From NCBI GenBank assembly GCA_030682575.1, contig JAUXNX010000017.1, positions 1 to 36,254 on the forward strand: a stretch of DNA of 36,254 nt, in the 5' to 3' direction. The DNA is from Gammaproteobacteria bacterium. GTDB lineage: Bacteria; Pseudomonadota; Gammaproteobacteria; Pseudomonadales; Pseudohongiellaceae. The notes under the pieces are model-generated. The model did not search any database and was not told the origin of the DNA. It saw nothing but the letters and a program-made list of their open reading frames with translations. Positions 6,978 to 16,124 of the stretch are shown here, piece after piece; position 1 is the stretch's first letter, and each line of letters starts with the position of its first letter. The translations under genes and the position numbers were made by a program.

Positions 6978-8468
6978 TTAGTGCCCGGCAAGCAGCTTTT
7001 CCACTTCATCGGGTTTGTCGTGGACGCCGAAGCGGTCCACGATGGTGGCGCTGGCCGCGTTCATGCCGATGATCTGCACCTCGGTACCTTCGCGCCGGAA
7101 CTTGATCACCACCTTGTCGAGCGCCGACACCGAGGTGATGTCCCAGAAATGCGCCGCTGTCAGATCGATGACGACTTTTTCCAGCGCCTCCTTGAAGTCG
7201 AATGCTTCGCGGAACTTGTCCGCAGACGCAAAGAAAATCTGACCGATGACCGTGTAGGTACGCTCCGTCTGCTGCTCATTCGCCTCACCCTTGATGATCA
7301 TGAAGTGACTGACCTTGTTGGCGAAGAACATTGCCGCGAGCAACACTCCCACAAATACGCCAATGGCGAGATTATGCGTGGCGACCACGACGATCACAGT
7401 GACCACCATGACGATATTGGTGGAGAGCGGGTGCTTCTTGAGATTTCTGAGAGAGTCCCATGAAAATGTGCCAATGGCTACCATGATCATTACTGCTACC
7501 AGTGCGGCCATGGGAATCTGACTGATCCAGTCTCCCAGGAAAACCACCATGACGATCAGAAACAGTCCTGCGGAGAGAGTGGATAGTCTTCCACGACCAC
7601 CCGACTTCACATTGATGATCGACTGACCGATCATCGCACAGCCTGCCATGCCACCGAGCAGACCTGCACCGATGTTGGCGATGCCCTGCCCCTTGCACTC
7701 GCGATTCTTGTCGCTGGGGGTGTCCGTGAGTTCGTCGACGATAGTCGCAGTCATCATCGACTCGAGAAGTCCCACGACAGCGAGTCCAGCCGCGTAAGGG
7801 AAAATGATCGACAGTGTTTCAAGTGTCAGCGGCACATCCGGCCACAGAAATATCGGCAACGTGTCGGGCAACTCACCCATGTCACCGACGGTGCGGATAT
7901 CAATTCCAATCGCCATCGCGACAGCAGTGAGAACAACAATGCAGACCAGCGGCGACGGAATCATCCTACCAATTCCGGGCATCAGCGGAAACAGGTAAAT
8001 GATGCCGAGTCCGGCAGCCGTGAAGGCATAAACGTGCCACGTCACATTGGTCAATTCTGGTAGCTGCGCCATGAAGATCAGTATCGCCAGCGCGTTTACG
8101 AAGCCCGTGACAACGGAACGGGACACGAAGCGCATCAGACTCCCCAGCCGCAGAAAGCCCGCCACGATCTGCAGAACGCCGGTCAACAATGTGGCGGCAA
8201 GCAGATATTCAAGACCGTGGTCCCGCACCAGCGTGACCATGAGCAGCGCCATGGCACCGGTCGCCGCCGAGATCATGCCGGGTCGACCTCCGGTGAAGGC
8301 AATGACAACTGCGATGCAGAACGAGGCATAGAGTCCCACCTTGGGGTCAACGCCAGCGATGATGGAGAAGGCAATCGCCTCGGGGATCAGTGCCAGGGCC
8401 ACGACAATACCGGCCAGCAGGTCACTCTTGATGTTGGAAAACCAGTCTCTCTTCCAGGTATGAAGCAT
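6978..8468 (-). CDS. SulP-family anion transporter with STAS domain
   Basis: The ATG at 8468 gives 496 residues starting [12 protein letters not shown], the usual SulP beginning; an upstream in-frame start at 8525 adds 19 residues that do not look like the family, and GAGATGG precedes 8468. The membrane domain (about 12-390) has the Sulfate_transp signatures [20 protein letters not shown] and [20 protein letters not shown]. The cytoplasmic STAS domain (about 395-496) includes [20 protein letters not shown]. SulP proteins move sulfate, bicarbonate or dicarboxylates; the ion cannot be told from sequence here. First gene of an apparent sulP-usp-dksA-like operon. Confidence 0.88.
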   Translation of the reverse strand: MLHTWKRDWFSNIKSDLLAGIVVALALIPEAIAFSIIAGVDPKVGLYASFCIAVVIAFTGGRPGMISAATGAMALLMVTLVRDHGLEYLLAATLLTGVLQIVAGFLRLGSLMRFVSRSVVTGFVNALAILIFMAQLPELTNVTWHVYAFTAAGLGIIYLFPLMPGIGRMIPSPLVCIVVLTAVAMAIGIDIRTVGDMGELPDTLPIFLWPDVPLTLETLSIIFPYAAGLAVVGLLESMMTATIVDELTDTPSDKNRECKGQGIANIGAGLLGGMAGCAMIGQSIINVKSGGRGRLSTLSAGLFLIVMVVFLGDWISQIPMAALVAVMIMVAIGTFSWDSLRNLKKHPLSTNIVMVVTVIVVVATHNLAIGVFVGVLLAAMFFANKVSHFMIIKGEANEQQTERTYTVIGQIFFASADKFREAFDFKEALEKVVIDLTAAHFWDITSVSALDKVVIKFRREGTEVQIIGMNAASATIVDRFGVHDKPDEVEKLLAGH

Positions 8469-8517
8469 GTAGAACCATCTCTGTTCGATCAAAACAATAC
8501 GCAGCCGCTGGCAGGGT

Positions 8518-8532
8518 GACTCCACTGGAGTC
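8518..8532. promoter_or_regulatory. Palindrome upstream of sulP, possible operator
   Basis: GACTCCA-C-TGGAGTC is a perfect 7-bp dyad around one central base, 49 bases upstream of the sulP start codon. The length and position suit a dimeric repressor or activator site, but no matching regulator is in the window and chance occurrence is possible. Confidence 0.35.
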
Positions 8533-8714
8533 TTCCGTCAGTTGGCAGAAAGATTACTATCGGGGTATGACAATAGCGCGGATCAATGCTGATCCTTTTT
8601 CCGGGGGGATGGAGCTGTTATGGCGGATTCAGTCTCACGGGTTGCTCGCAAAAAATTTTCGTTTGAAGTGGCAGAAAAGGGGCGCACCTTACCGTAAATG
8701 AGCTGCCTGAGCAA

Positions 8715-8800
8715 CCTGTAGATACTCCGTTCGAGATCAAGTGCTTTTCAGATGAATGTCGCTGAACAAGCTGCTTGACCTCGAACGGAGTATCTACAGG
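8715..8800 (-). repeat. Long inverted repeat / 86-nt hairpin
   Basis: Two 27-base arms (8715-8741 and 8774-8800) are complementary at 26 positions. The single exception is a G-U pair in RNA from the minus strand but an A-C mismatch in RNA from the plus strand. Inside, GCTT/AAGC and TTCAG/CTGAA extend the stem by nine further pairs after a small internal loop, leaving a 10-nt loop. The hairpin starts 22 bases after the stop codon of the minus-strand DUF5916 gene. No T-run follows, so it is not a standard intrinsic terminator; a 3' mRNA stabiliser or a small palindromic mobile repeat is possible. Confidence 0.85.
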
Positions 8801-8821
8801 GAGTGCAGGGGTTGGCTCAAG

Positions 8822-11233
8822 TCACGAACCCAGTCGGTAACGCAGCTTCACGACCAGAGTGTCGACGATAGGCTCATTCCACGCCTCCACCAGCATGCCG
8901 CCGTAATCGTCGAACATCGTGCCGGGCAGGTTGGAACCGCGCGTGTACACCACGAACAGATCCGACAGCGGCGCAATCTCCCAACGGTAACGCGCCTGGA
9001 AGGTCATGCGACTGATAATGAAATCATCAGGTGTAGCATTGGGCTTGGCTACAGGAATGAGATGGGCCAGTTTGTTCGCATTCACTTGCCAGAATCTGTC
9101 TTCGTAAGCTTTCAGCCCTGTCCACTGCATGCTGAAACGCAACTGCTGTTTCGCGGATATGAAATAGTCCATTGTCACTTTCGGCGACCACTGGGTTGCC
9201 TCGAAACTTGTGTAACGTCCGGCACCTTTGTAAACCAGCAATGCTTCACGATCCGTGTAATCCAGATCTACGCCGAGCGAGAACGTGTCTACGGGCCGAT
9301 AGCTGACACCCGCAGAAGCACCCAATGACTTCGGACCTATGTCCTCCTGGCTGGCATCCATGTTGACATTGAATACGATCGGACGACCGGGATCACTGCC
9401 CCATCCCACGTTGACTGACCAGCGCTCGGGAATGCGGAACTCACCCGAACCTCTACCGAGTCGGTCGTCGATACGTGGGTTGAAATAGCGCAGGCCGGTG
9501 CGAATGGACTGATTGTTCAACAGTGTGTAATTACGGTTGAAGAACAGACCCAGACGCGTTGGTTGCCCGGAGGTATTCCATTGGTTGATCACTTGGAAGC
9601 TGCTGTTGCGCGAGCGCAGGCCGGGAATATTGGACTCGTTCAAGCTGAAGTTGTATTCCGCCTGAATCTGATCGTTGCGGCTGATGAAACCCAGATCATT
9701 GATATCGAGCTTGTCGTCAAGATATGCCAGCGCAATGCGATGCTGTCTACCACGCTGGGGCTGGAAAATGATGTCGGCGAAACCACCGGCACCTTTCACG
9801 CCATCGGCATCACTGTGCATCAGTTGTGCATCTGCCACCCAGCGGGTATCGGTGGAAAAATAGTGAAGATCGATGCCGTTGACCACAGCATCAACGTCCG
9901 GATGATTGATCGTGGTACCCATCCAACCGATGGCGCGACGACCACCACCAGTAGTATTTTCATACAACAGACGACCTACGGCGAAATCACGACCTTCAGC
10001 TTCCAACTTCACACGAGTGCCATTGGCCAGCCGTCCGCGAATTTCGGAGTCATCTTCGGATGCCAGCAACGTACCATAGCGCCAGCTGCCACTCTGTCCA
10101 GTAAGCTTCACAGCCCCCAGCAGATCAGTCGGCTGGCTCAGATCCGTCGCAGTCACGGCAACGCCAGTTGGCACCGTATACAGCGCCTGACCACCGATGC
10201 GACGAGTGTTGAGCAACGAGGTCGGGCCGCCCGGGCCACGGGCACCTTGCGAGCGAGGAGTCGTGTTGAACACATCCTGCCCTTCCAGGAAGAAGGAACG
10301 TTTCTCCGGGAAAAAAGTCTCGAAAGCGGTCAGGTTCACCACGACGTCATCGGATTCCACATTGCCGAAGTCGGGATTCAGACTCGCAGATACCTGGGTG
10401 TTTGAAGACGGTCGCCAGAACACCTCGGCACCGGCACGCAGCTCTGTCTCTTCCTTGATACCGTCGTAAGTCGTCGAGACATACGGGTAATAGGTGATCT
10501 GTGTTCGCGGCTCGATGTCCTGCAGCTCGAATTTATGGAATGCCGACAGGAACTCGTTGACCGTGTCCGGCAAGGCGGGGAACGACCAGACTTCGTTCAA
10601 TGCACCCAACTGACGCTCGGTGTAGATACCAATGCGGCGAGTCTCACCTGCCACCTGGGGCAGTGCCACCATCGACCAGGGAACGTAGATCTCTGCTACC
10701 CAGCCATTCTCGACCACGCTGGTTTCGGCATCCCACGAACCATCCCACTGCAGGTTCATCTGACGCTCGGGCAATATGGTGCCATCGGTCATGGAGCCGC
10801 CGAGATTGATGCGCATCATGTAGCCGTAAAGACCCTCTCCGGACGGATCGATGTTGAACACAAACCCATCGCGCTCAAGCCGGGTGTCACGTGACGTCAT
10901 GCGGGCCACCAAAGTGGCCGGGTCCTGGAAGTTCATCACACCCACGTAGATGCCACGCTCAGTGTAGAAAATCTTGGTGTGGGTCTCCAACGAGGCTTCT
11001 GCCAGCGTGTCGGGAATCACCACGCGCATGCCGTCGATGGCAGGAATGCGGGCCCAGATGCCCTCGTCCAGGCGACCATCCAGCGTGATATTGGCGGTAG
11101 CCTCATCCACCTGGGTCAGTTGCGGTATTACTTCCTGGGCCTGCACGGCTACGGAGGAAATGATAAGGGCAAGGGCAAGGCAGAAAACAACGCTGGCGCG
11201 TGCCAGCAGGGAATTGCGGTTCTTGTCGGTCAT
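8822..11233 (-). CDS. DUF5916 outer-membrane-type protein with CBM9-like N-terminal domain
   Basis: An 803-residue exported protein: signal peptide to about residue 33 (SVAVQAQ), then a carbohydrate-binding family-9-like domain (about 38-235; LDGRLDEGIW and the FDPS-like NIDPSGEGLYGYM), then the DUF5916 region with its hallmark NPDFGNVESDDVVVNLTAFE and FFPEKRSFFLEGQDVF, and a long C-terminal part of alternating amphipathic strands ending in RYRLGS, consistent with an outer-membrane barrel. Function is unsettled; association with polymer or peptide utilisation is only a guess. The hairpin at 8715-8800 lies directly downstream. It is divergent from the photolyase gene. Confidence 0.8.
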   Translation of the reverse strand: MTDKNRNSLLARASVVFCLALALIISSVAVQAQEVIPQLTQVDEATANITLDGRLDEGIWARIPAIDGMRVVIPDTLAEASLETHTKIFYTERGIYVGVMNFQDPATLVARMTSRDTRLERDGFVFNIDPSGEGLYGYMMRINLGGSMTDGTILPERQMNLQWDGSWDAETSVVENGWVAEIYVPWSMVALPQVAGETRRIGIYTERQLGALNEVWSFPALPDTVNEFLSAFHKFELQDIEPRTQITYYPYVSTTYDGIKEETELRAGAEVFWRPSSNTQVSASLNPDFGNVESDDVVVNLTAFETFFPEKRSFFLEGQDVFNTTPRSQGARGPGGPTSLLNTRRIGGQALYTVPTGVAVTATDLSQPTDLLGAVKLTGQSGSWRYGTLLASEDDSEIRGRLANGTRVKLEAEGRDFAVGRLLYENTTGGGRRAIGWMGTTINHPDVDAVVNGIDLHYFSTDTRWVADAQLMHSDADGVKGAGGFADIIFQPQRGRQHRIALAYLDDKLDINDLGFISRNDQIQAEYNFSLNESNIPGLRSRNSSFQVINQWNTSGQPTRLGLFFNRNYTLLNNQSIRTGLRYFNPRIDDRLGRGSGEFRIPERWSVNVGWGSDPGRPIVFNVNMDASQEDIGPKSLGASAGVSYRPVDTFSLGVDLDYTDREALLVYKGAGRYTSFEATQWSPKVTMDYFISAKQQLRFSMQWTGLKAYEDRFWQVNANKLAHLIPVAKPNATPDDFIISRMTFQARYRWEIAPLSDLFVVYTRGSNLPGTMFDDYGGMLVEAWNEPIVDTLVVKLRYRLGS

Positions 11234-11407
11234 TAGCGAAGGCTCATTTATTGGAACAAAACACTCTCACAAGCCTGAGATCAGGCGGATGCGGAGGGGG
11301 CATTTTCAACAGGTGCGGCAATATACCTTATTTATTTCACACGATCTCTTGAGGATACAAATAGTTACAATGACCCACACCAATACGGGTGATCCCGATC
11401 GCAGGGG

Positions 11408-12913
11408 TTGACGTACACTGTTAAAGGCCTTGGACAATACCGTTTGCATCAGCAAGTCATTCCGGAGCACACCATTCCCGCTATTCATACTATCGTCTGG
11501 TTCCGCCAGGACTTGCGCCTCGCCGACAACCCCGCGCTGACTGCCGCTGCACAGCAGGGCAGCGTGCTGCCCGTCTACATTCTTGATGACATCAACAGCG
11601 GCGAGTGGGCCATGGGCGGTGCAAGTCGCTGGTGGCTGCACCATTCCCTGTGCGCACTCAACGAAAGTCTGAATGGACGACTGGTGGTGCTGCATGGCGA
11701 TCCCTTGCAACTGCTCCCTTCGCTGGCACAGCAGATCGATGCTCAAGCCGTATTCTGGAACCGCTGTTACGAACCCTGGCGCATCGCACGGGACAAACAG
11801 ATAAAGGAACGGCTGCAGAGGGATTCGATTGCCCTACACAGTCACAACAGCTCATTGCTGTGGGAACCCTGGCAGATATTAAAGGGAGATCAGACACCCT
11901 ATCAGATGTTCACGCCTTACTACCGCAAAGGTTGTCTGCAGGCGCAACCGCCGCGAGCGCCACTGCCTGTGCCGTCACAATTGCAGATCAGTAAGCTGGC
12001 GATGCCCGATGCTATTGGCGCCAAGGGCATAGATGCACTGAAGCTGCTGCCGACGATTCCATGGGATCGCACCATGACGGCGACATGGAATATCGGCGAG
12101 GCAGCAGCACTGCAGCGTCTGGAGGAGTTTCTCGAAACCGGTCTGCAGGGCTATCGCGAAGGCCGCAACGTGCCGCAGCGCCCAAATGTCTCGCGCCTGT
12201 CTCCCCATCTGCACTTTGGGGAAGTCTCTCCGAACCAGGTTTGGGCACTGGCGCAACAGATCGGCATGGCACAGCGCGTGGAGGACGATCTCGACTGCTT
12301 CCTCTCCGAACTCGGCTGGCGCGAATTCTCGTACTACCTGCTCTTCCATCGGCCCACTCTGCCGCGCGAAAACCTGCAACGCCGCTTCGATCTATTCCCG
12401 TGGCGCAATGATCCTTCATTGCTGCAGGCCTGGCAGAAAGGTCAGACTGGCTTCCCGTTGGTGGACGCGGGCATGCGCGAGCTGTGGCAAACCGGTTACA
12501 TGCATAACCGTGTGCGTATGGTGGTGGGTTCGTTCCTGGTGAAGAACCTGCTGACGCACTGGCATCATGGCGAGGACTGGTTCTGGGATTGCCTTGTCGA
12601 TGCGGATCTGGCGAGCAACAGTGCCAGCTGGCAGTGGATCGCGGGATGCGGTGCCGATGCTGCGCCCTACTTCCGCGTGTTCAATCCGGTCACGCAGAGT
12701 GAGAAGTTTGATCCGCAGGGAGCCTACATTCGCCGCTATGTGCCTGAACTGGCGGCGCTGCCGGACAAGTATCTGCACAATCCATCTGCGGCTCCGGCTG
12801 ATGTATTGAGTGCTGCTGGAGTCTCACTGGCAAAGAATTATCCGCGGGCAATAGTTGATTTGAGATATTCCCGCGAAGCAGCACTGCTCGCGTTCAAATC
12901 ACTTCGTCACTAA
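11408..12913 (+). CDS. phrB: Deoxyribodipyrimidine photolyase (class I CPD photolyase)
   Basis: A full photolyase that repairs UV cyclobutane dimers using FAD and light. The N-terminal antenna domain begins at IVWFRQDLRLADNPAL; the C-terminal FAD-binding domain has SRLSPHLHFGEVSP, the GWREFSYY segment, TGFPLVDAGMREL, the MHNRVRM motif and ASWQWIAGCGADAAPYFRVF with the dimer-contact and electron-transfer tryptophans. The start is uncertain: there is no in-frame ATG or GTG before the conserved core. Candidates are TTG at 11408 (given here as the longest), TTG at 11444 and ATT at 11474; the last has GGAG six bases upstream and gives the normal family N-terminus. The 3' end overlaps the convergent methyltransferase by 15 bases. 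Confidence 0.93.
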   Translation: MTYTVKGLGQYRLHQQVIPEHTIPAIHTIVWFRQDLRLADNPALTAAAQQGSVLPVYILDDINSGEWAMGGASRWWLHHSLCALNESLNGRLVVLHGDPLQLLPSLAQQIDAQAVFWNRCYEPWRIARDKQIKERLQRDSIALHSHNSSLLWEPWQILKGDQTPYQMFTPYYRKGCLQAQPPRAPLPVPSQLQISKLAMPDAIGAKGIDALKLLPTIPWDRTMTATWNIGEAAALQRLEEFLETGLQGYREGRNVPQRPNVSRLSPHLHFGEVSPNQVWALAQQIGMAQRVEDDLDCFLSELGWREFSYYLLFHRPTLPRENLQRRFDLFPWRNDPSLLQAWQKGQTGFPLVDAGMRELWQTGYMHNRVRMVVGSFLVKNLLTHWHHGEDWFWDCLVDADLASNSASWQWIAGCGADAAPYFRVFNPVTQSEKFDPQGAYIRRYVPELAALPDKYLHNPSAAPADVLSAAGVSLAKNYPRAIVDLRYSREAALLAFKSLRH

Positions 12914-13687
12914 TGTGCAGCGCACGACGGAGGTCGTGAATTCTCGAGTGAAGGGGAAATGCATCCAGCGCAGTTTTCTGATCGGAACGGGCGCGAATTC
13001 CTCAACGGTAAAATCACTGTCATCCACCAACGTTCTGAACTGATGAATGGTCATCTGATTAAGCCCACCATCAACTTCATGGAATTGTGTAGCTCCATCA
13101 GTTTTGAAATCGGAGCGCCAACGTATCTGCGCGCGCTCAGTGAACAACAAGTGCGACCACGGGAAGATTGAAAACAGATGTCCACCGTATGGATGCAGCC
13201 ACAGCGGTCCGAAACAGATGCGGACACGACCACCCTCTTTCAACAAGCTGCGCATGTGCTGCAAAATCCACTTCGGGTTGTTGTAGTGCTCGAAGGCGTC
13301 AAGAGAAAAAATGACATCAGCCGCAAGAGGATCTTCCAGATTTTGCTGGCGCTTCGCCAGATCCGTAAACTCGCAGATATCCGTCACTCCCGCCTTGCGG
13401 GCATTTTCGTTTGCCTTTACCAAAGCCTGAGCCCACGTGTCGGTGCCGATTACCTTTCTTGCTCCGCGTAACGCAATCTCTATCGCCTCCTTGCCATGCC
13501 CGCAACCGTAGTCAATCACTGCTTTGTCCCGGATCTCCTGCCAGACGTCCTTGCCGAACAACACTTCAAGTTTGCTGAGCCCCTCGTACGAAGTTGCATC
13601 TTGATAGTCAGGCGCCATTGCATGACGACCAAATTTCTTGAGCAAGATGTATCCAAAGTATCCGCCAATGATGCCCCTGATCTTCAT
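12899..13687 (-). CDS. Class I SAM-dependent methyltransferase
   Basis: A 262-residue cytoplasmic methyltransferase. Motif I is VIDYGCGHGKEAIEIAL (about residues 57-73), followed by the acidic loop GTDTWAQAL, ADVIFSLDAFEHYNNPKW (about 124-141) and LLKEGGRVRICFGPLW. The combination of a LDAFEH segment and a long aromatic, His-rich C-terminal half is seen in methyltransferases of lipid or glycan pathways, but the substrate cannot be read from the sequence. The end overlaps the photolyase 3' end in the opposite direction. It lies 186 bases downstream of trpE on the same strand. Confidence 0.75.
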   Translation of the reverse strand: MKIRGIIGGYFGYILLKKFGRHAMAPDYQDATSYEGLSKLEVLFGKDVWQEIRDKAVIDYGCGHGKEAIEIALRGARKVIGTDTWAQALVKANENARKAGVTDICEFTDLAKRQQNLEDPLAADVIFSLDAFEHYNNPKWILQHMRSLLKEGGRVRICFGPLWLHPYGGHLFSIFPWSHLLFTERAQIRWRSDFKTDGATQFHEVDGGLNQMTIHQFRTLVDDSDFTVEEFAPVPIRKLRWMHFPFTREFTTSVVRCTLVTK

Positions 13688-13808
13688 TGAAACTCCTTAT
13701 GAAACCAGCCCATGAGGAGTACACGCGATCAATGAGGAACCCCGATTATCACCGCACTCACTTTCAAGGCAAGGGCTAGCACTATGGGTTTTTAGAGATA
13801 GAGCTACT

Positions 13809-13822
13809 AGGGGAGTTCCCCT
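13809..13822 (-). terminator. Short GC hairpin after trpE
   Basis: AGGGG/CCCCT pair around a 4-nt loop, about 50 bases beyond the trpE stop codon on the minus strand. No U-rich tail follows directly, so terminator function is only a possibility. Confidence 0.25.
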
Positions 13823-13873
13823 GAATGAATGAGGGTGTTTACCTGATCAATATAGTAGTTGGTGCGATGGACA

Positions 13874-15352
13874 TCAGATGTCCTGCAGCCCCTTCTCTGC
13901 CAGCTCGACAGCGCGGAATATTGCCCGTGCCTTGTTGATGGTTTCTTCCCACTCCAGGCGCGGCACTGAGTCGGCGACGACTCCCGCACCCGCCTGCACG
14001 AACAGACGGTTGTTCTTGATCACGGCAGTGCGAATCGCAATCGCCATATCCATGTTGCCGTTCCAGCCGAGATAACCCATCGCACCGCCGTAGATGCCGC
14101 GTTTGACCGGCTCCAGTTCATCGATGATCTCCATCGCGCGAACTTTCGGCGCACCACTCAAAGTGCCGACGGGCAGCGTTGCCTTCAACACGTCCAGCGC
14201 ACTCTTGTCCGCGCTCATCACACTTTCGACTATGGATGCGATATGCATCACGTGAGAGTAACGCTCCACGAACATCTTGCGCGGCACGGTGACGCTGCCG
14301 GTCTCGGAGACACGACCGGAGTCGTTGCGACTCAGATCAATCAGCATCAGGTGTTCAGCTATCTCTTTCGCATCAGCCAGCAATTCCTGCTCAAGCGCCA
14401 GATCTTCCTCTTCGGTCTTGCCACGCTTGCGCGTACCGGCCAGCGGGCGCACGGTGATCTTGCGATCTTCCACGCGCGCAAGAATTTCCGGCGACGCGCT
14501 GACGATGTGGTGATCGCCCATGTTGAAGAACACCATGTAGGGCGATGGATTCAGAAAGCGCAGTGCGCGATAGACATTCATCGGATCGCCGGAGAATGGC
14601 ACGGACATGCGCTGCGCGATCACGACCTGCATCACATCGCCGGCAAGAATGTAGTCCTTGATCCTGTCGACGGCCTTCTCGAAATCTTCCTGGCGGAAGC
14701 GGGAAATGAAATCGGTCTCGCTCACCTGACGACGCGGTGGCTGCACCGGCAGCGGCGTGGATTTCACCAGCGCGGATTCGAGTGCGTCCAGGCGCTTCTG
14801 CGCAGCGGCGTAGGCATCAGACATCTGCGGGTCGGCATTGACGATCAACGAGAGAGTACCGCGCAGGTTGTCGAATACAACGACTTCCTCTGACACCATC
14901 AGCAGCACATCGGGTGTGCCGATGTCGTCTTCACCGGGAGCAATACCAAGACTTGGCTCGACATAACGCACAGTGTCATAGGCGAAGTAGCCAACGAGCC
15001 CACCACAGAAACGTTGCGCGCCCTGCAGCGGAGCCACGCGATACCGGGATTTGAATTCATCGATGAACACGAAGGGGTCGTCACACTCCAGACTCTCGAC
15101 AACCTTGCCATCTGTCTCAACCGTGATTTTCTGACCGACGACACGCAACACTGTCTGACACGGCAGTCCGATAATGGAATACCTGCCCCATTTTTCGCCG
15201 CCCTGCACGGACTCGAAGAAATACGTGTGCAGTCCGCGCCCCAGCTTCAGATAGGTACTGAGCGGTGTCTCCAGATCCGCCAGCACCTGGCGAACGATTG
15301 GAATGCGGTTATAGCCCTGATCGGCAAGTGCGGAGAATTGTTCTGGAGTCAT
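13874..15352 (-). CDS. trpE: Anthranilate synthase component I
   Basis: A 492-residue TrpE, which makes anthranilate from chorismate with ammonia supplied by TrpG: first step of tryptophan synthesis. The N-terminal Anth_synt_I_N domain (about 22-165) includes the feedback region [20 protein letters not shown]. The chorismate-binding domain (about 220-485) has [63 protein letters not shown] and [15 protein letters not shown]. It lies 15 bases after rpe on the same strand. No trpG follows; the downstream gene is an unrelated methyltransferase, so the rest of the pathway is elsewhere. No leader peptide is visible in the short gap. Confidence 0.96.
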   Translation of the reverse strand: MTPEQFSALADQGYNRIPIVRQVLADLETPLSTYLKLGRGLHTYFFESVQGGEKWGRYSIIGLPCQTVLRVVGQKITVETDGKVVESLECDDPFVFIDEFKSRYRVAPLQGAQRFCGGLVGYFAYDTVRYVEPSLGIAPGEDDIGTPDVLLMVSEEVVVFDNLRGTLSLIVNADPQMSDAYAAAQKRLDALESALVKSTPLPVQPPRRQVSETDFISRFRQEDFEKAVDRIKDYILAGDVMQVVIAQRMSVPFSGDPMNVYRALRFLNPSPYMVFFNMGDHHIVSASPEILARVEDRKITVRPLAGTRKRGKTEEEDLALEQELLADAKEIAEHLMLIDLSRNDSGRVSETGSVTVPRKMFVERYSHVMHIASIVESVMSADKSALDVLKATLPVGTLSGAPKVRAMEIIDELEPVKRGIYGGAMGYLGWNGNMDMAIAIRTAVIKNNRLFVQAGAGVVADSVPRLEWEETINKARAIFRAVELAEKGLQDI

Positions 15353-15367
15353 GACGTTGCTTGCAGC

Positions 15368-16048
15368 TCAATGGTTGACGGGGGTGTGGCCAAGCTCGGT
15401 ACGCATCGTTGCGATAGTGTCTGCGTAGCTGTCGCTGTTGAAGATCGCAGAGCCTGCCACAAACATGTCGGCCCCTGCGCGGGCAATCTCACCGATGTTC
15501 TTCACGGTCACACCGCCGTCCACTTCCAGACGGATCGGATAACCGCTCTCATCGATGAGCTTGCGTACCTGCTTCAGCTTCTTCAGCGTCGAGGGGATGA
15601 ATTTCTGACCACCGAACCCGGGGTTGACCGACATCAGCAGAATCACATCGATCTTGTCCATGAGGTACTGCAGGCAGTCGATCGAGGAGCCTGGATTGAA
15701 CACCAGGCCAGATTGGCAACCACTGTCACGGATCAGTTGCAGCGAACGATCCACATGATTGGTTGCCTCGGGGTGAAACGTGATGATGGTGGCGCCAGCC
15801 TTGGCGAAGTCCACTATCAGTTGATCCACAGGGGACACCATCAGATGCACATCGATGGGTGCCTTGATGCCGTACTTGCGCAATGCCTGACAGACCATTG
15901 GCCCGATGGTGAGGTTGGGCACGTAATGATTGTCCATGACATCGAAGTGGATGACGTCGGCGCCAGCGGCCAGTACTGCGTCCACTTCCTCACCCAGGCG
16001 GGCAAAGTCGGCAGAAAGAATCGACGGTGCAATCAGGTATTTCGACAT
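15368..16048 (-). CDS. rpe: Ribulose-phosphate 3-epimerase
   Basis: A 226-residue TIM-barrel enzyme interconverting ribulose 5-phosphate and xylulose 5-phosphate in the pentose phosphate and Calvin pathways. Visible motifs: [16 protein letters not shown] at the N-terminus with the catalytic Asp, [19 protein letters not shown] (metal ligands), [20 protein letters not shown] and [20 protein letters not shown] (phosphate site). Length is normal. In many related genomes gph (phosphoglycolate phosphatase) sits between rpe and trpE; here it is missing from the 15-base gap. Confidence 0.97.
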   Translation of the reverse strand: MSKYLIAPSILSADFARLGEEVDAVLAAGADVIHFDVMDNHYVPNLTIGPMVCQALRKYGIKAPIDVHLMVSPVDQLIVDFAKAGATIITFHPEATNHVDRSLQLIRDSGCQSGLVFNPGSSIDCLQYLMDKIDVILLMSVNPGFGGQKFIPSTLKKLKQVRKLIDESGYPIRLEVDGGVTVKNIGEIARAGADMFVAGSAIFNSDSYADTIATMRTELGHTPVNH

Positions 16049-16124
16049 GGTTCAAATCCGTGGCTGGGCGTTATATGAAATTGGCGACATTTTACAGGGA
16101 TTCAGTGATTGTGCATGGACTTTG

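Larger units (their letters stand above)
8469..8821. other. 353-bp intergenic region between sulP and the DUF5916 gene
   Basis: No convincing gene is present: the short open frame at 8516-8701 has no ribosome site or family resemblance. The region holds a 15-bp odd-centred palindrome close to sulP and an 86-nt hairpin close to the end of the DUF5916 gene, both described separately. The sulP promoter should be here, but I see no clear -35/-10 pair. Confidence 0.6.

Noticed and set aside
8516-8701. 61-residue frame between sulP and the DUF5916 gene
   Set aside because: No ribosome site and no recognisable motif; it only fills an intergenic region.
8715-8800. Integron attC site or CRISPR repeat
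   Set aside because: No GTTRRRY-type core, no gene cassette or integrase, and no spaced direct repeats; it is a single long hairpin.
15014-16078. 354-residue plus-strand frame opposite trpE and rpe
   Set aside because: It spans two convincing minus-strand genes and their gap; composition is that of a reverse-strand shadow.
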